In this document: piece after piece, positions 52,440 through 60,741 of the stretch
Numbering within the stretch: position 1 is the stretch's first letter
Layout: every line of letters begins with the position of its first letter
Assembly: GCA_004298155.1 (NCBI GenBank)
Contig: SCRD01000008.1
Coordinates: forward strand, 310,001 to 374,000
Reading direction: 5' to 3'
DNA from: Acidobacteriota bacterium
Lineage (GTDB): Bacteria; Acidobacteriota; Terriglobia; UBA7540
Length of the DNA stretch: 64,000 bases
The notes under the pieces: generated by a model
Seen by the model: the letters and a program-made list of their open reading frames with translations, nothing else
What the model was told of the DNA's origin: nothing
Database searches by the model: none
Program-made: the position numbers and the translations under genes

Positions 52440-53453
52440 TCAGGCGCTGATGTATTTTGCGTAAATGCTCCGCGCGACGGCCGGGTCATGAGTTCCCTTG
52501 ATGATGGCGCGGCCGTCTGTGAAAACGGTCAGCTCATAACCGTCGAAGGAAAATTTCAGCAGGAAATCATTGGCCCGAACGGTTCCAAACTGTTCCAGGC
52601 GGGCTTTCAACAGGCCCATGTCCAGCCTGCGGGAGTCGCGGTGACGAATCTGGACAGCGTCCCTTCCACAGAGCGTGGTGGGGAGTGTTTCTCCTTCCTC
52701 CAGGTAAGTAAAAACCCTTTGCACGCATGTTCTGCAATCGGAGTCGCGCTTCGGCCTGACCTGCTGCGTACGGTTGCGCCAGATATCAAATCCGAAAAGC
52801 GTCCCGTGCAATTCCTGCTCGCGCCCCAGCAGGATTTTTAAGGCTTCCGTCACCTGGATGGCAGAGGTCCATGCCGCCGCAGGCCCGATGACCCCAACCG
52901 TGTCGCAGGTTTCGTGCAAACCCGCGGGCGCTTGCGGGAAGACGCAGGAAAGGCACGGTCCACGGCCCGGAAGGATGGTCATCGTAACGGCGGAGCTTGC
53001 AACGATTGCCCCGTAAATCCACGGAATCCCCAGTTTGACGGCAACGTCGTTCAGCAAATAGCGAGCCTCGAAGTTGTCGGTGCCGTCCAGAATGACGTCA
53101 AATCCCCGCACGAGGTCTTCAATGTTGTGGCTGGTTGCGTCAGCCACTACGCCTTCTGTCAGGACTTCCGAATTAATCTCCTTGAGCTTGCGCTCCACCG
53201 CAATCGCCTTGGGAAGGCTATCCCGTGCATCGTTCTCATCAAACAGCGATTGGCGCTGCAGGTTGCTCTCCTCAACATAATCGCGGTCCACGATGCGCAG
53301 GGCGCCAACTCCCGCCCGAACCAGCGCATTTGCCTGGGCGGTCCCCAGCGCGCCGCACCCGATGATTACGGCTTTCGAGGAGAGCAACTTCTTCTGTCCC
53401 TCTTCGCCAATGGGGCTGAACAGAATCTGCCGGGAATACTTGTTTTGGTTCAT
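52440..53453 (-). CDS. ThiF/MoeB family adenylyltransferase
   Basis: A 337-residue E1-like enzyme that adenylates the C-terminus of a ThiS/MoaD sulphur-carrier protein. ATP-binding GCGALGTAQANALVRAGVG, the Arg finger in ESNLQRQSLF, and DGTDNFEARYLLNDV are present. The zinc ligands are CLSC and CRTC. The extra 75-residue C-terminal domain ends DGRAIIKGTHDPAVARSIYA, typical of one ThiF subgroup. It may serve thiamin or molybdopterin synthesis; no thi or moa genes are near to decide. Divergent from pcm; TATAAT lies upstream on the minus strand (53481-53476). Confidence 0.88.
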   Translation of the reverse strand: MNQNKYSRQILFSPIGEEGQKKLLSSKAVIIGCGALGTAQANALVRAGVGALRIVDRDYVEESNLQRQSLFDENDARDSLPKAIAVERKLKEINSEVLTEGVVADATSHNIEDLVRGFDVILDGTDNFEARYLLNDVAVKLGIPWIYGAIVASSAVTMTILPGRGPCLSCVFPQAPAGLHETCDTVGVIGPAAAWTSAIQVTEALKILLGREQELHGTLFGFDIWRNRTQQVRPKRDSDCRTCVQRVFTYLEEGETLPTTLCGRDAVQIRHRDSRRLDMGLLKARLEQFGTVRANDFLLKFSFDGYELTVFTDGRAIIKGTHDPAVARSIYAKYISA

Positions 53454-53583
53454 GCTTCAGCAGCTTTTCCTGTTCATTATAACCTTTGCGCCTGGCTGCC
53501 AGAAAATACTCCTCGACGCGGACCCTTACGCAGTGGATGATAATAGTCAGGAAGGCTTCGCAGAGTCCGGCTTTTGAAAACCT

Positions 53584-54243
53584 ATGGCCCAGATTCCCTT
53601 TGAGCCCGAGCGCCGAGCCATGATTGAGGGGCAATTGCGCCGCCGCGGCATTCATGACGAGCGTGTTCTGCAAGCCATGTTTGATGTGCCGCGCCACGAG
53701 TTTGTGCCGGAGCAACACAAACGTGAGGCCTACGAGGACCGGCCGATCGTCATCGCAGAGGGACAGACGATTTCGCAACCGTACATGGTTGCGGCAATGA
53801 CGGAAGCCGCGCATCTCAAGCCCGGAGACAAAGTGCTCGAAATCGGGACAGGCTCCGGTTACCAGGCTGCTGTTCTGGCGCAACTGGGCACTGAAGTGAT
53901 CACCATGGAGCGCATCCGGAGCCTGGCGGAATCGGCGCAAACACGGCTGTCGCGCCTGGGATATTGCAGCGTCCGGGTTATTCCGGAGGACGGCAGCGTG
54001 GGCTGCCCGGCAGCAGCGCCTTTTGCGGCCATTATTGTAACTGCCGCCGCACCAGCGGTACCGCAAGTGCTTGTCGGCCAACTGGCAGATGGAGGGCGGC
54101 TGGTAATCCCCGTTGGAACGCTTCAGTTGCAGACACTTCAGGTGATTTCAAAACATGCCGATAAACTTTTAGTCTGTGATTTAGACCCATGTCAGTTTGT
54201 TCCGCTGGTCGGCAAGCAGGCTTGGCCGGAAGGTATGATCTAG
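53584..54243 (+). CDS. pcm: Protein-L-isoaspartate O-methyltransferase
   Basis: A 219-residue repair methyltransferase that acts on damaged Asp/Asn residues. It has RHEFVPEQHKREAYEDRPIV, QTISQPYMVAAMTEAAHLKP, the SAM-binding VLEIGTGSGYQAAVLAQLG, and AAAPAVPQVLVGQLADGGRL. The length and motif order are normal for Pcm. Confidence 0.93.
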   Translation: MAQIPFEPERRAMIEGQLRRRGIHDERVLQAMFDVPRHEFVPEQHKREAYEDRPIVIAEGQTISQPYMVAAMTEAAHLKPGDKVLEIGTGSGYQAAVLAQLGTEVITMERIRSLAESAQTRLSRLGYCSVRVIPEDGSVGCPAAAPFAAIIVTAAAPAVPQVLVGQLADGGRLVIPVGTLQLQTLQVISKHADKLLVCDLDPCQFVPLVGKQAWPEGMI

Positions 54244-54363
54244 CTACAGGGGCCGCTCTTTCATGCAGCCTCGTATATACTGGCCTGGAATTGGTCTAGG
54301 AACACAGTTCTAGTTTGGATTCCCGTTGCAAATTGCGGAGTGAACGGACTATAGTCTGCCCCC

Positions 54364-55110
54364 ATGGCTGACCCCTATCTGAGCATTGTGGTCCCCGCAT
54401 TTAACGAAGCATCGCGGGTGGGAAACACCCTTGCGGAAGTGCAGAAGTACTGCGCAACAAAGCCTTTTGAGGTCGAGGTGGTGTTGGTGGACGACGGGTC
54501 AAGCGATCGCACATTGGATCTCTTCAAGGAGTTTCGAGCCCTTCGGCCGGGGACCCGAGTGCTTTGTAATCAGGCTAACCGCGGGAAGGGGTTCAGCGTG
54601 CGGCGTGGCGTTCTGGAATCACGCGGCAGCGTTGTCCTTTTCACAGATGCCGATCTTTCTGCGCCAATAGAAGAAGCGGACAAACTGCTTGCAGCGCTTG
54701 AGTCTCAAGCTGCAGATGCTGCCATCGGTTCACGCGCCCTTGACCGGACGCTTATCGGTGTCCGACAGCCCTGGCGCCGGGAATATGCCGGCCGGTTTTT
54801 CAATCTGTTGGTGCGTCTGTTTACGGGCCTGAAGATTCATGACACGCAATGCGGGCTGAAGCTGTTCCGCAGAGAATCTACGCGGCGGGCTTTTGAGTTA
54901 CAACGTGTTGACCGGTTTGGCTTCGATCCAGAGGTCCTTTTCCTCGTCCAACGCCTGGGTGGGAAGATCGTTGAGGTTCCCGTTCGCTGGAATGATAATC
55001 CCGCCACCAAGGTCCACTTTCTTCGTGATTCTGCTCTCATGTTTCTCGATCTTATCGTTCTTCGCTGGCGCGCCTGGGCCGGTTGGAATTCTGCCTCAAA
55101 TTTTCTCTAG
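54364..55110 (+). CDS. Glycosyltransferase family 2, dolichyl-phosphate hexose synthase type
   Basis: A 248-residue soluble GT-A enzyme. Motifs: LSIVVPAFNEASRVGNTLAE, VVLVDDGSSDRTLDLFKEF, FTDADLSAPIEEADKLLAAL (DAD), and HDTQCGLKLFRRESTRRAFE followed by DRFGFDPEVLFL. This is the pattern of polyprenyl/dolichyl-phosphate beta-glucosyl- or mannosyl-transferases, which make lipid-linked monosaccharide donors. No membrane helices at the C-terminus. Confidence 0.88.
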   Translation: MADPYLSIVVPAFNEASRVGNTLAEVQKYCATKPFEVEVVLVDDGSSDRTLDLFKEFRALRPGTRVLCNQANRGKGFSVRRGVLESRGSVVLFTDADLSAPIEEADKLLAALESQAADAAIGSRALDRTLIGVRQPWRREYAGRFFNLLVRLFTGLKIHDTQCGLKLFRRESTRRAFELQRVDRFGFDPEVLFLVQRLGGKIVEVPVRWNDNPATKVHFLRDSALMFLDLIVLRWRAWAGWNSASNFL

Positions 55111-55128
55111 CCGTCTCAGCTTTTTTTA

Positions 55129-55157
55129 TTGACTAAGGCGCCACAGCCTCTTAATAT
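55129..55157 (+). promoter_or_regulatory. Near-consensus sigma70 promoter of the 55.2-kb small RNA
   Basis: TTGACT (55129-55134), exactly 17 nt, TAATAT (55152-55157). Predicted start near 55164. It lies 18 bases after the preceding stop and has no protein gene of normal size downstream on its strand before the terminator. Confidence 0.65.
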
Positions 55158-55185
55158 CGGAATCACGCTAGAAAGGAGGTGATCC

Positions 55186-55227
55186 ATGCAAATTGAAAGT
55201 AACTGTAGCGAGGGTGCTGAGGCTTAG
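55186..55227 (+). CDS. 13-codon ORF behind an ideal ribosome binding site
   Basis: ATG 55186 to TAG 55227 reads MQIESNCSEGAEA. The AGGAGG is 6 nt upstream within a 15-nt perfect anti-16S match, the strongest Shine-Dalgarno in the window. The peptide is acidic and has one Cys. The stop overlaps the first base of the predicted outer stem, so ribosomes finishing the ORF would disturb that fold. It may be a leader peptide, a micro-protein, or only a ribosome-docking site. Confidence 0.45.
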   Translation: MQIESNCSEGAEA

Positions 55228-55343
55228 GCGCTCGCTGGTGCTTGTTTGTAGGACCTCTCACTAGCTAAGAGAGGATTAAAGGCACGGCGCTGTGAGCGCC
55301 AGTTCCCTGGATTTTTGGGAAGCCAATCCAAATCAGTATCCGG

Positions 55344-55381
55344 CCCCTGGTCTTGTCAGCGAAACAAGGCCAGGGGTTTTT
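55344..55381 (+). terminator. Intrinsic terminator of the small RNA
   Basis: CCCCTGGTCTTG (55344-55355) pairs with CAAGGCCAGGGG (55365-55376), 12 bp with one T/G wobble, loop of 9 nt, then TTTTT (55377-55381). It is the clearest terminator in the window. Confidence 0.85.
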
Positions 55382-55442
55382 AACTTTCCGCCGGTTTGCA
55401 GAGAACCATGCTGGTTTGGGGGATGCACTGGTGAGAATGGGG

Positions 55443-55898
55443 CTATCGATGGCTGCGCTTCGGACGTTGGCGCCTTCGTACCCACTCGAAAGCGTCTGCG
55501 ATGACTGCGGTGGCTTTGGGAGTTATTTTGTAGCGCGAGATATCCTTGCGCTCAACCCACCGTGCGTCCAGGACGTCGCTTCCCGGCTTTAACTGGCCTC
55601 CTGACGAACGGCAGACATAATCGATAATGACGTAATGGTATCTTACCCGGCTGCCATTTTTCTGGACTCGATCAACCACGGCAATCGATTCAAGGGGACG
55701 GACCCTTAAGCCCGTCTCTTCCAAGACTTCCCGCCTCACCCCGTCCGCAAGGCTTTCTCCCAGCTCGAGCATTCCCCCAGGGATGGACCATTCGCCTTTT
55801 AGAGGCTCAGTTCCCCGTTGAATTAGTAACACGCAACTGCCACGGATGACTACGCCACCGACACCCACAATGGGGTGGCTGGGATATTCACGTTTCAT
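55443..55898 (-). CDS. NUDIX hydrolase
   Basis: A 151-residue pyrophosphohydrolase. The Nudix box reads GGMLELGESLADGVRREV followed by LEETGL, matching GX5EX7REUXEEXGU. The N-terminal PIVGVGGVVIRGSCVLLIQR and later DVLDARWVERKDISRYKITP are typical of ADP-ribose or nucleoside-diphosphate hydrolases; substrate unknown. ATG 55898 has GGAG 6 nt upstream and is preferred over the GTG at 55910. Convergent with the small RNA. Confidence 0.9.
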   Translation of the reverse strand: MKREYPSHPIVGVGGVVIRGSCVLLIQRGTEPLKGEWSIPGGMLELGESLADGVRREVLEETGLRVRPLESIAVVDRVQKNGSRVRYHYVIIDYVCRSSGGQLKPGSDVLDARWVERKDISRYKITPKATAVIADAFEWVRRRQRPKRSHR

Positions 55899-56223
55899 GC
55901 CGGACTCCACGCCGCCCTTCTTACGGATTGAAAGTAAATTATACGCAGCAAAGCTTGTTTGACCTAATTGTCGAACCCGGGGATACCTTCAAACAGAACC
56001 CAGACGTTGCCAAACCTAGCCACAAAATTCTATGACATTCCGCGCATCTGGAGGTTATTAGATTTTGAGGAGGTCGAGGAGTCATGCAGAGGGAGGTATT
56101 TCGAATCCAGTTCTTGCGGCGAAAATGCGGCGAAGAAATCTTCCGGGACCCGTCAGTTGTGATGGCTGATTGCCCGGAAGCTGTTCAAAAGCAAAGACCA
56201 GGGGACATGCCCGGACAATTATC

Positions 56224-56253
56224 TTGCCAAAATTTTGGCAAATGCTTTATAAT
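56224..56253 (+). promoter_or_regulatory. Promoter overlapping an 18-bp palindrome before aroDE
   Basis: TTGCCAAAATTTTGGCAA (56224-56241) is a perfect palindrome. TTGCCA at its left edge, an 18-nt spacer and TATAAT (56248-56253) form a plausible promoter, so a repressor bound to the palindrome would cover the -35. A second perfect palindrome, AGATTTGGCCAAATCT (56295-56310), follows. Both share a TTTGGC(C)AAA core, suggesting two sites for one dimeric regulator. From 55899 to 56223 I see no gene. Confidence 0.5.
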
Positions 56254-57813
56254 AATGGAGTTCTTCACTATAAAGGGTCGGCTACCCTGGAAAAAGATTT
56301 GGCCAAATCTCCATCTCCTCGAATCTTTGTATCATTAGCGTCACCAAGTCTGGATGTGGCTGAGGCGTACATCGAGACCCTTGGCACAACCGCGCCGCTT
56401 GGTTTTGAACTCCGACTGGACTATCTCCAGGACCACGCCCGGCTGGAATCAGATTTGCACAAGATGCTGGCCCGCCTGCGCTATCCTCAAACCATCGCGA
56501 CATGCCGACGCGTAGATGCGGGTGGCCGGTTTGAGGGTTCGGTTGAAGACCAACTGGAGGTTTTGTCCGCTGCTGCCCGTGCGGGGTGTCAGTGGGTTGA
56601 CATTGAAATTGAATCCGTCAAGGCTGTGCGCAAGCCTCCGTTCAAAGATCTGGCTCCCGCAAAGGTCATTGTTTCATATCACAATTACCGCAATACTCCG
56701 GACCTAGAGGCCATTTATCGTCGCCTTGCCCGACTTCCGGTTGAGGCTGTCAAGATTGCGAGCCACGCGCAGGAGCTTCAGGACAACTTGAAGATTCTGA
56801 AGCTGCTCAAGTCCAATCGCCGCCATCGTCCCCAGCTTGTTGCGCTGGCAATGGGCAACTCAGGGATCTGTTCGCGCGTGATGGCCTTCCGGTGGGGAAG
56901 TCCATTTACGTATGCTTCGGCAGGCAACCATCATGCCGTTGCCGGCGGACAACTCGCCATAGAGAACATGCGCTCTGTGTACCACGTAGAGCATTTGGAC
57001 GAACGTACGCAATTGTATGGAGTCGTGGGAACGCATTCGGCAATGTCCCTCTCGCCGGCCATGCAGAACATTGCATTCCAGGCGAAGCGCGTGAACGCTC
57101 TCTATCTGCCATGCGAGACGGCGCGGTTGATTGACTTCCTCAAGTTCGCCCGGTCACTTAAATTTGCGGGCTTCAGCATCACCATGCCCTTCAAACGGGC
57201 AATCATGAAAGAGCTCGACTGGATTGACCCGCTGGCGGAGCAGATAGGCGCCTGCAACACCGTGGCCATTCGGCACGGCAAGTGGATGGGGTGGAACACG
57301 GATTCGGCGGCAGTGGTCGAAGTGCTCACCAAACGGCTTCGGCTTCCTGGCAGCCGGATTCTCATCCTCGGGGCGGGCGGAGCTGCGCGGGCCGGGGCCT
57401 ATGCTCTGCGGGCCGAAACGGCTGATGTCTTTATTGCCGCGCGCCGGGATGCCGTGGCAAGAAAACTCGCCCGGGCTGTTGGCGCGGAGGCCGTTCCCTG
57501 GGAGAACGCTGACAGTCTGGACGTAGATGCAGTCATTAACGCTACGCCCGTGGGGATGGCTCCCCACAGCGATGCCCACCCGATTGACCTTGCGCGGTTG
57601 CGAACGCGCGTGGTCTTTGACATGGTCTACTACCCGGTTGAAACCCGATTTCTCTCCGAAGCCCGCGGCCGCGGACTTGTCACCATTTCGGGGCTTGAAA
57701 TGCTGGTGGCGCAGGGCGCCAGGCAGTTTGAAATCTGGACAGGGCAGCCGGCTCCGCGCGCTTTGATGGAGCAAGCCATTCGCCAGTCGCTGAACCATGC
57801 TCCCCCGGGTTAA
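56242..57813 (+). CDS. aroDE: Fused 3-dehydroquinate dehydratase (type I) / shikimate dehydrogenase
   Basis: A roughly 523-residue bifunctional shikimate-pathway enzyme. The AroD half has GFELRLDYLQDHARLESDL, the His in VIVSYHNYRNTPDLEAI and the Schiff-base Lys in VEAVKIASHAQEL. The AroE half has SLSPAMQNIAFQ, the catalytic Lys in FSITMPFKRAI, WNTDSAAV, the NADP motif ILGAGGAARAGAYAL and INATPVGMAP. The AroE entry motif usually reads GxPxxHSLSPxxHN; here it is GTHSAMSLSPAMQN, so a His/Pro and the HN are altered. Start is uncertain: ATG 56242 lies between the -35 and -10 of the proposed promoter; if that promoter is used, TTG 56299 is the likely start. Confidence 0.88.
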   Translation: MLYNNGVLHYKGSATLEKDLAKSPSPRIFVSLASPSLDVAEAYIETLGTTAPLGFELRLDYLQDHARLESDLHKMLARLRYPQTIATCRRVDAGGRFEGSVEDQLEVLSAAARAGCQWVDIEIESVKAVRKPPFKDLAPAKVIVSYHNYRNTPDLEAIYRRLARLPVEAVKIASHAQELQDNLKILKLLKSNRRHRPQLVALAMGNSGICSRVMAFRWGSPFTYASAGNHHAVAGGQLAIENMRSVYHVEHLDERTQLYGVVGTHSAMSLSPAMQNIAFQAKRVNALYLPCETARLIDFLKFARSLKFAGFSITMPFKRAIMKELDWIDPLAEQIGACNTVAIRHGKWMGWNTDSAAVVEVLTKRLRLPGSRILILGAGGAARAGAYALRAETADVFIAARRDAVARKLARAVGAEAVPWENADSLDVDAVINATPVGMAPHSDAHPIDLARLRTRVVFDMVYYPVETRFLSEARGRGLVTISGLEMLVAQGARQFEIWTGQPAPRALMEQAIRQSLNHAPPG

Positions 57814-58038
57814 ACTCCCTCGGCGTTGTCATCCATCCGCGTTGCGCTCAAACACTGCCAGACATTGCATGAAACGGGCTGCAGCTGTTGCAACAACGCA
57901 GAAGTTGCTTTTCTACCCTCTGCAATTGACACAAGCCTGCCCAAAGCTTTAAGTTGGGATGAAGCCTTCAGCACCAGGGGCTGGGTCGATTTTCCCTGCT
58001 GGAATGGGTCATCGGAGCAATCCTTTGAAGGATTTGGC

Positions 58039-59037
58039 ATGTTGTTGACGCTCACATTGTCTGTGCCCGGCATTCCCGATCTTGGTATTTTCCTGGACCA
58101 CGCTATCCGCATTGTGGCAATCCTCGTTGCGGCCTACATTGCTGCCAGAATTCTCAATAAATTGATCCCCTCCATCAGGACCCGGATCCTCGAAAGGATG
58201 AAGGAGCATGGCCGGGCCGACCTTGAGACGGAGAAGCGCGCGGCCACGCTGAGCGGCATTTTCCAAAAGACGGTCGTGATCACGATCTGGCTTCTGGCGA
58301 TTGTCATGGCGCTTGAGGAATCCGGGTTCGACATAGCACCCCTCCTGGCTGGAGCTGGAGTCGTGGGCCTGGCCATTGGCTTTGGCGCGCAAAATCTGGT
58401 GCGTGACCTGGTTTCAGGGCTGTTCATTCTGCTGGAAAACCAGGTTCGGGTGAGTGACGTGGCGGTGATCAATGGCACCAGCGGCCAGGTGGAGCAGATC
58501 AATCTGCGGACAATCGTCCTTCGTGCGTTTGACGGGACCATCCACATTTTCGCCAATGGCACCATCAACACCCTGTCCAACATGACGCATGGGTACTCAT
58601 ACTATGTTTTCAACCTGGGAGTTGCATACAAGGAAGACACAGACCATGTCGTCGAGGTCCTCAAGCAGCTTGGCGACGAGATGATTCAGGACGAAAAGTA
58701 CAAACCTCTAATCCTGGCGCCGCTGGAGGTTGTGGGGGTTGATCAATTCGGGGATTCGGCGGTGGTAATCAAGGCGCGTTTCAAGACGGTCCCGGTCCAG
58801 CAATGGATCGTGGGGCGGGAAATGAACCGCCGCATTAAGAAGAAGTTTGATGAGTTGGGGATTGAAATACCGTTCCCGCACAGAAGCATCGACTGGGGTG
58901 AGGCCGGTAAGCCCTTTGCACTCCACTCGCAAGATGACCGCGAAGAATTGAAGGCCCTGATTCGCGAAGTGCTAACCGAGCAGCGATCGCATGAACAGAT
59001 TGAGAGCACACAGCTCAGACGCCCGGAGAAAGCGTAG
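58039..59037 (+). CDS. MscS-family mechanosensitive ion channel
   Basis: A 332-residue small-conductance channel. Three N-terminal helices include IFLDHAIRIVAILVAAYIAA and TVVITIWLLAIVMALE; the pore helix TM3 reads LLAGAGVVGLAIGFGAQNLV, with the beta domain after it (NQVRVSDVAVINGTSGQVEQ). The C-terminal alpha/beta part ends with EIPFPHRSIDW. ATG 58039 is chosen over an upstream frame start at 57826 because GAAGGA lies 7 nt before it and the upstream 71 codons have no family content. Confidence 0.9.
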   Translation: MLLTLTLSVPGIPDLGIFLDHAIRIVAILVAAYIAARILNKLIPSIRTRILERMKEHGRADLETEKRAATLSGIFQKTVVITIWLLAIVMALEESGFDIAPLLAGAGVVGLAIGFGAQNLVRDLVSGLFILLENQVRVSDVAVINGTSGQVEQINLRTIVLRAFDGTIHIFANGTINTLSNMTHGYSYYVFNLGVAYKEDTDHVVEVLKQLGDEMIQDEKYKPLILAPLEVVGVDQFGDSAVVIKARFKTVPVQQWIVGREMNRRIKKKFDELGIEIPFPHRSIDWGEAGKPFALHSQDDREELKALIREVLTEQRSHEQIESTQLRRPEKA

Positions 59038-59098
59038 ATGAGGCCATGGGCTGCCTCTCATAATTGAGGGAGCAACGTCTCCCGCCAGTGAGTTTCCT

Positions 59099-60616
59099 AT
59101 GGAAACGACCACTCCCAAGTTTTCTGAATTCCGTCGCCTTGCGCGCCAGGGCACCGTCGTGCCCGTTTACCGCACTATCGTGGCTGACCTGCTGAGCCCC
59201 GTATCGGCTTTCCTGAAACTCGCTCCCGGAGCTTTCAAGGGCGCCGGGCCGAACGGCAAAGGCGGTTCGCACCACAGCTTCCTCCTGGAAAGCGTAGAGG
59301 GCGGCGAGCGTGTTGGCCGCTACACTTACTTTGGCGTTGATCCCTTTCAGGTGATCACCTGCCGTGGTGACCGGATCACGCTTGTCCGCGGGCGCGAGCG
59401 GATTGAAGAGTCCGGCAATATCTTTGATTACTTAAGGCGAGTCGGGTCAAAGTACAGTTCCGTGAAGCTGCCGGGGCTCCCGCCCTTCAGCGCTGGAGCT
59501 GTGGGCTATCTTTCCTACGAAGGGGTGCGCCAGCTTGAACGGCTGCCCGCCCACGTCGAGCCTGACGTTGACATAGACGACGCGATTTTTATGTATTTCC
59601 GCACGCTCGTCGCCTTTGACCACGTCCGCCACCGCCTTTTCCTGATTTCGAATGTTCTGACCGAAGAAGATGCTGGAACACTTCGCCAGAAATACGACCA
59701 TGCCGTCCGCGAATTAGACCAACTGGAGCGCAAACTGGCGCGGCCCTTGCGCCTGCCGAACGTGCGGGCTCCCAAAGGCACGCTGCGGGTCAAGCCCAAC
59801 ATGACGCGGCAGCGCTACGAAAAAATTGTTGAGCGGGGCAAAGAGTACATCCGTGCCGGAGATGTTTTCCAGGTGGTACTGTCGCAGCGGCTCACGGTCC
59901 CGGTCCGCGTTCCGCCGTTTCAGGTTTATCGCGCGCTGCGAGTGGTGAATCCGTCGCCGTACATGTACTACCTGCAATTCGGCAAGTCCACGGTGCTGGG
60001 ATCATCGCCGGAGATGCTGGTGAAAGTAGCCGGGCGTGACGTGGAGTACCGCCCCATTGCCGGGACGCGCTCCCGTGGAAAGACAGAGGAAGAGGACTTG
60101 CGCCTCGAGCAGGACTTGCTATCCGATGAAAAGGAACGCGCCGAGCACATCATGCTGGTTGACCTGGGCCGCAATGACGTGGGCCGCGTGTCGGAGTATT
60201 CGTCCGTCCACCCGGAGCGCGTCATGTTCGTTGAGCGCTACTCCCACGTCATGCACCTGGTTTCGCTGATTAAGGGAAAGCTCCGGCCCGATGCCGACAG
60301 CTACTCGGCGCTCGCCGCCTGCTTCCCGGCGGGGACCTTGACCGGCGCGCCCAAGGTCCGCGCCATGGAGATCATCGACGAGCTCGAGCCCACGCGCCGC
60401 GGCCTCTACGGCGGCGCCGTCCTATACGCCGATTTCTCCGGCAACCTCAATTCCTGCATCGTCATTCGTACCGTGATGATCAAGGACAGCAAGGCCTACC
60501 TCCAGGCCGGCGCCGGCATCGTGGCAGATTCCGTCCCCTCGCTCGAATTTGATGAATCCATGAACAAGGCCCGCGCCATGCTAAGGGCGTTTGCAATGGC
60601 GGAAAAAGGGTTGTAA
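59099..60616 (+). CDS. trpE: Anthranilate synthase component I
   Basis: A 505-residue chorismate-utilising enzyme of tryptophan synthesis. Seen: the feedback-site SFLLESVEGGERVGRYTYFG, YKxG-like EKIVERGKEYIRAGDVFQVV, QRLTVPVRVPPFQVYRALR, IAGTRSRGKTEEEDL, HIMLVDLGRNDVGRV and the C-terminal PAGTLTGAPKVRAMEIIDEL. All chorismate-binding residues appear intact. The LLES motif indicates tryptophan inhibition. The trpG partner is not in view. No leader attenuator was seen. Confidence 0.95.
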   Translation: METTTPKFSEFRRLARQGTVVPVYRTIVADLLSPVSAFLKLAPGAFKGAGPNGKGGSHHSFLLESVEGGERVGRYTYFGVDPFQVITCRGDRITLVRGRERIEESGNIFDYLRRVGSKYSSVKLPGLPPFSAGAVGYLSYEGVRQLERLPAHVEPDVDIDDAIFMYFRTLVAFDHVRHRLFLISNVLTEEDAGTLRQKYDHAVRELDQLERKLARPLRLPNVRAPKGTLRVKPNMTRQRYEKIVERGKEYIRAGDVFQVVLSQRLTVPVRVPPFQVYRALRVVNPSPYMYYLQFGKSTVLGSSPEMLVKVAGRDVEYRPIAGTRSRGKTEEEDLRLEQDLLSDEKERAEHIMLVDLGRNDVGRVSEYSSVHPERVMFVERYSHVMHLVSLIKGKLRPDADSYSALAACFPAGTLTGAPKVRAMEIIDELEPTRRGLYGGAVLYADFSGNLNSCIVIRTVMIKDSKAYLQAGAGIVADSVPSLEFDESMNKARAMLRAFAMAEKGL

Positions 60617-60638
60617 CGTGAGTTTCTCATCCATCGAG

Positions 60639-60673
60639 GCAACATGAGGGCGAAGAAATCCTCTTCGGGTTGC
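60639..60673. other. Nested hairpin after trpE
   Basis: GCAAC (60639-60643) with GTTGC (60669-60673) encloses CGAAGA-AATCC-TCTTCG (60651-60667). No T-run follows, so it is not a classical terminator; it may stabilise the trpE transcript end. Confidence 0.35.
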
Positions 60674-60741
60674 ATTGTGCTGCCGCTAGCTGTCATAAAT
60701 ACAATCGGAAAGAGTGATGACGACTGCTTTGCGGTGGTGCC

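Larger units (their letters stand above)
55164..55381 (+). ncRNA. Candidate structured small RNA with a 16S-3'-end complement
   Basis: Roughly 218 nt from the predicted start to the end of the terminator U-run. Its 5' part has GAAAGGAGGTGATCC (55171-55185), a perfect 15-nt complement of the usual bacterial 16S rRNA 3' end, in front of a 13-codon ORF. Two folds compete: outer stem GGCGCTC (55227-55233) with GAGCGCC (55294-55300), or local hairpin GGCGCT-GTG-AGCGCC (55286-55300). A second hairpin, CCTCTC-N9-GAGAGG (55254-55274), competes with ACCTCT (55253-55258) pairing to GGAGGT of the Shine-Dalgarno. TTCCC...GGGAA follows. Family unknown to me; Acidobacteria-specific RNA motifs such as Acido-1 are possible matches. 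Confidence 0.6.

Noticed and set aside
57826-58038. 71-codon N-terminal extension of the MscS channel
   Set aside because: Cys/Ser-rich, unlike family members, with a good Shine-Dalgarno at the internal ATG 58039.
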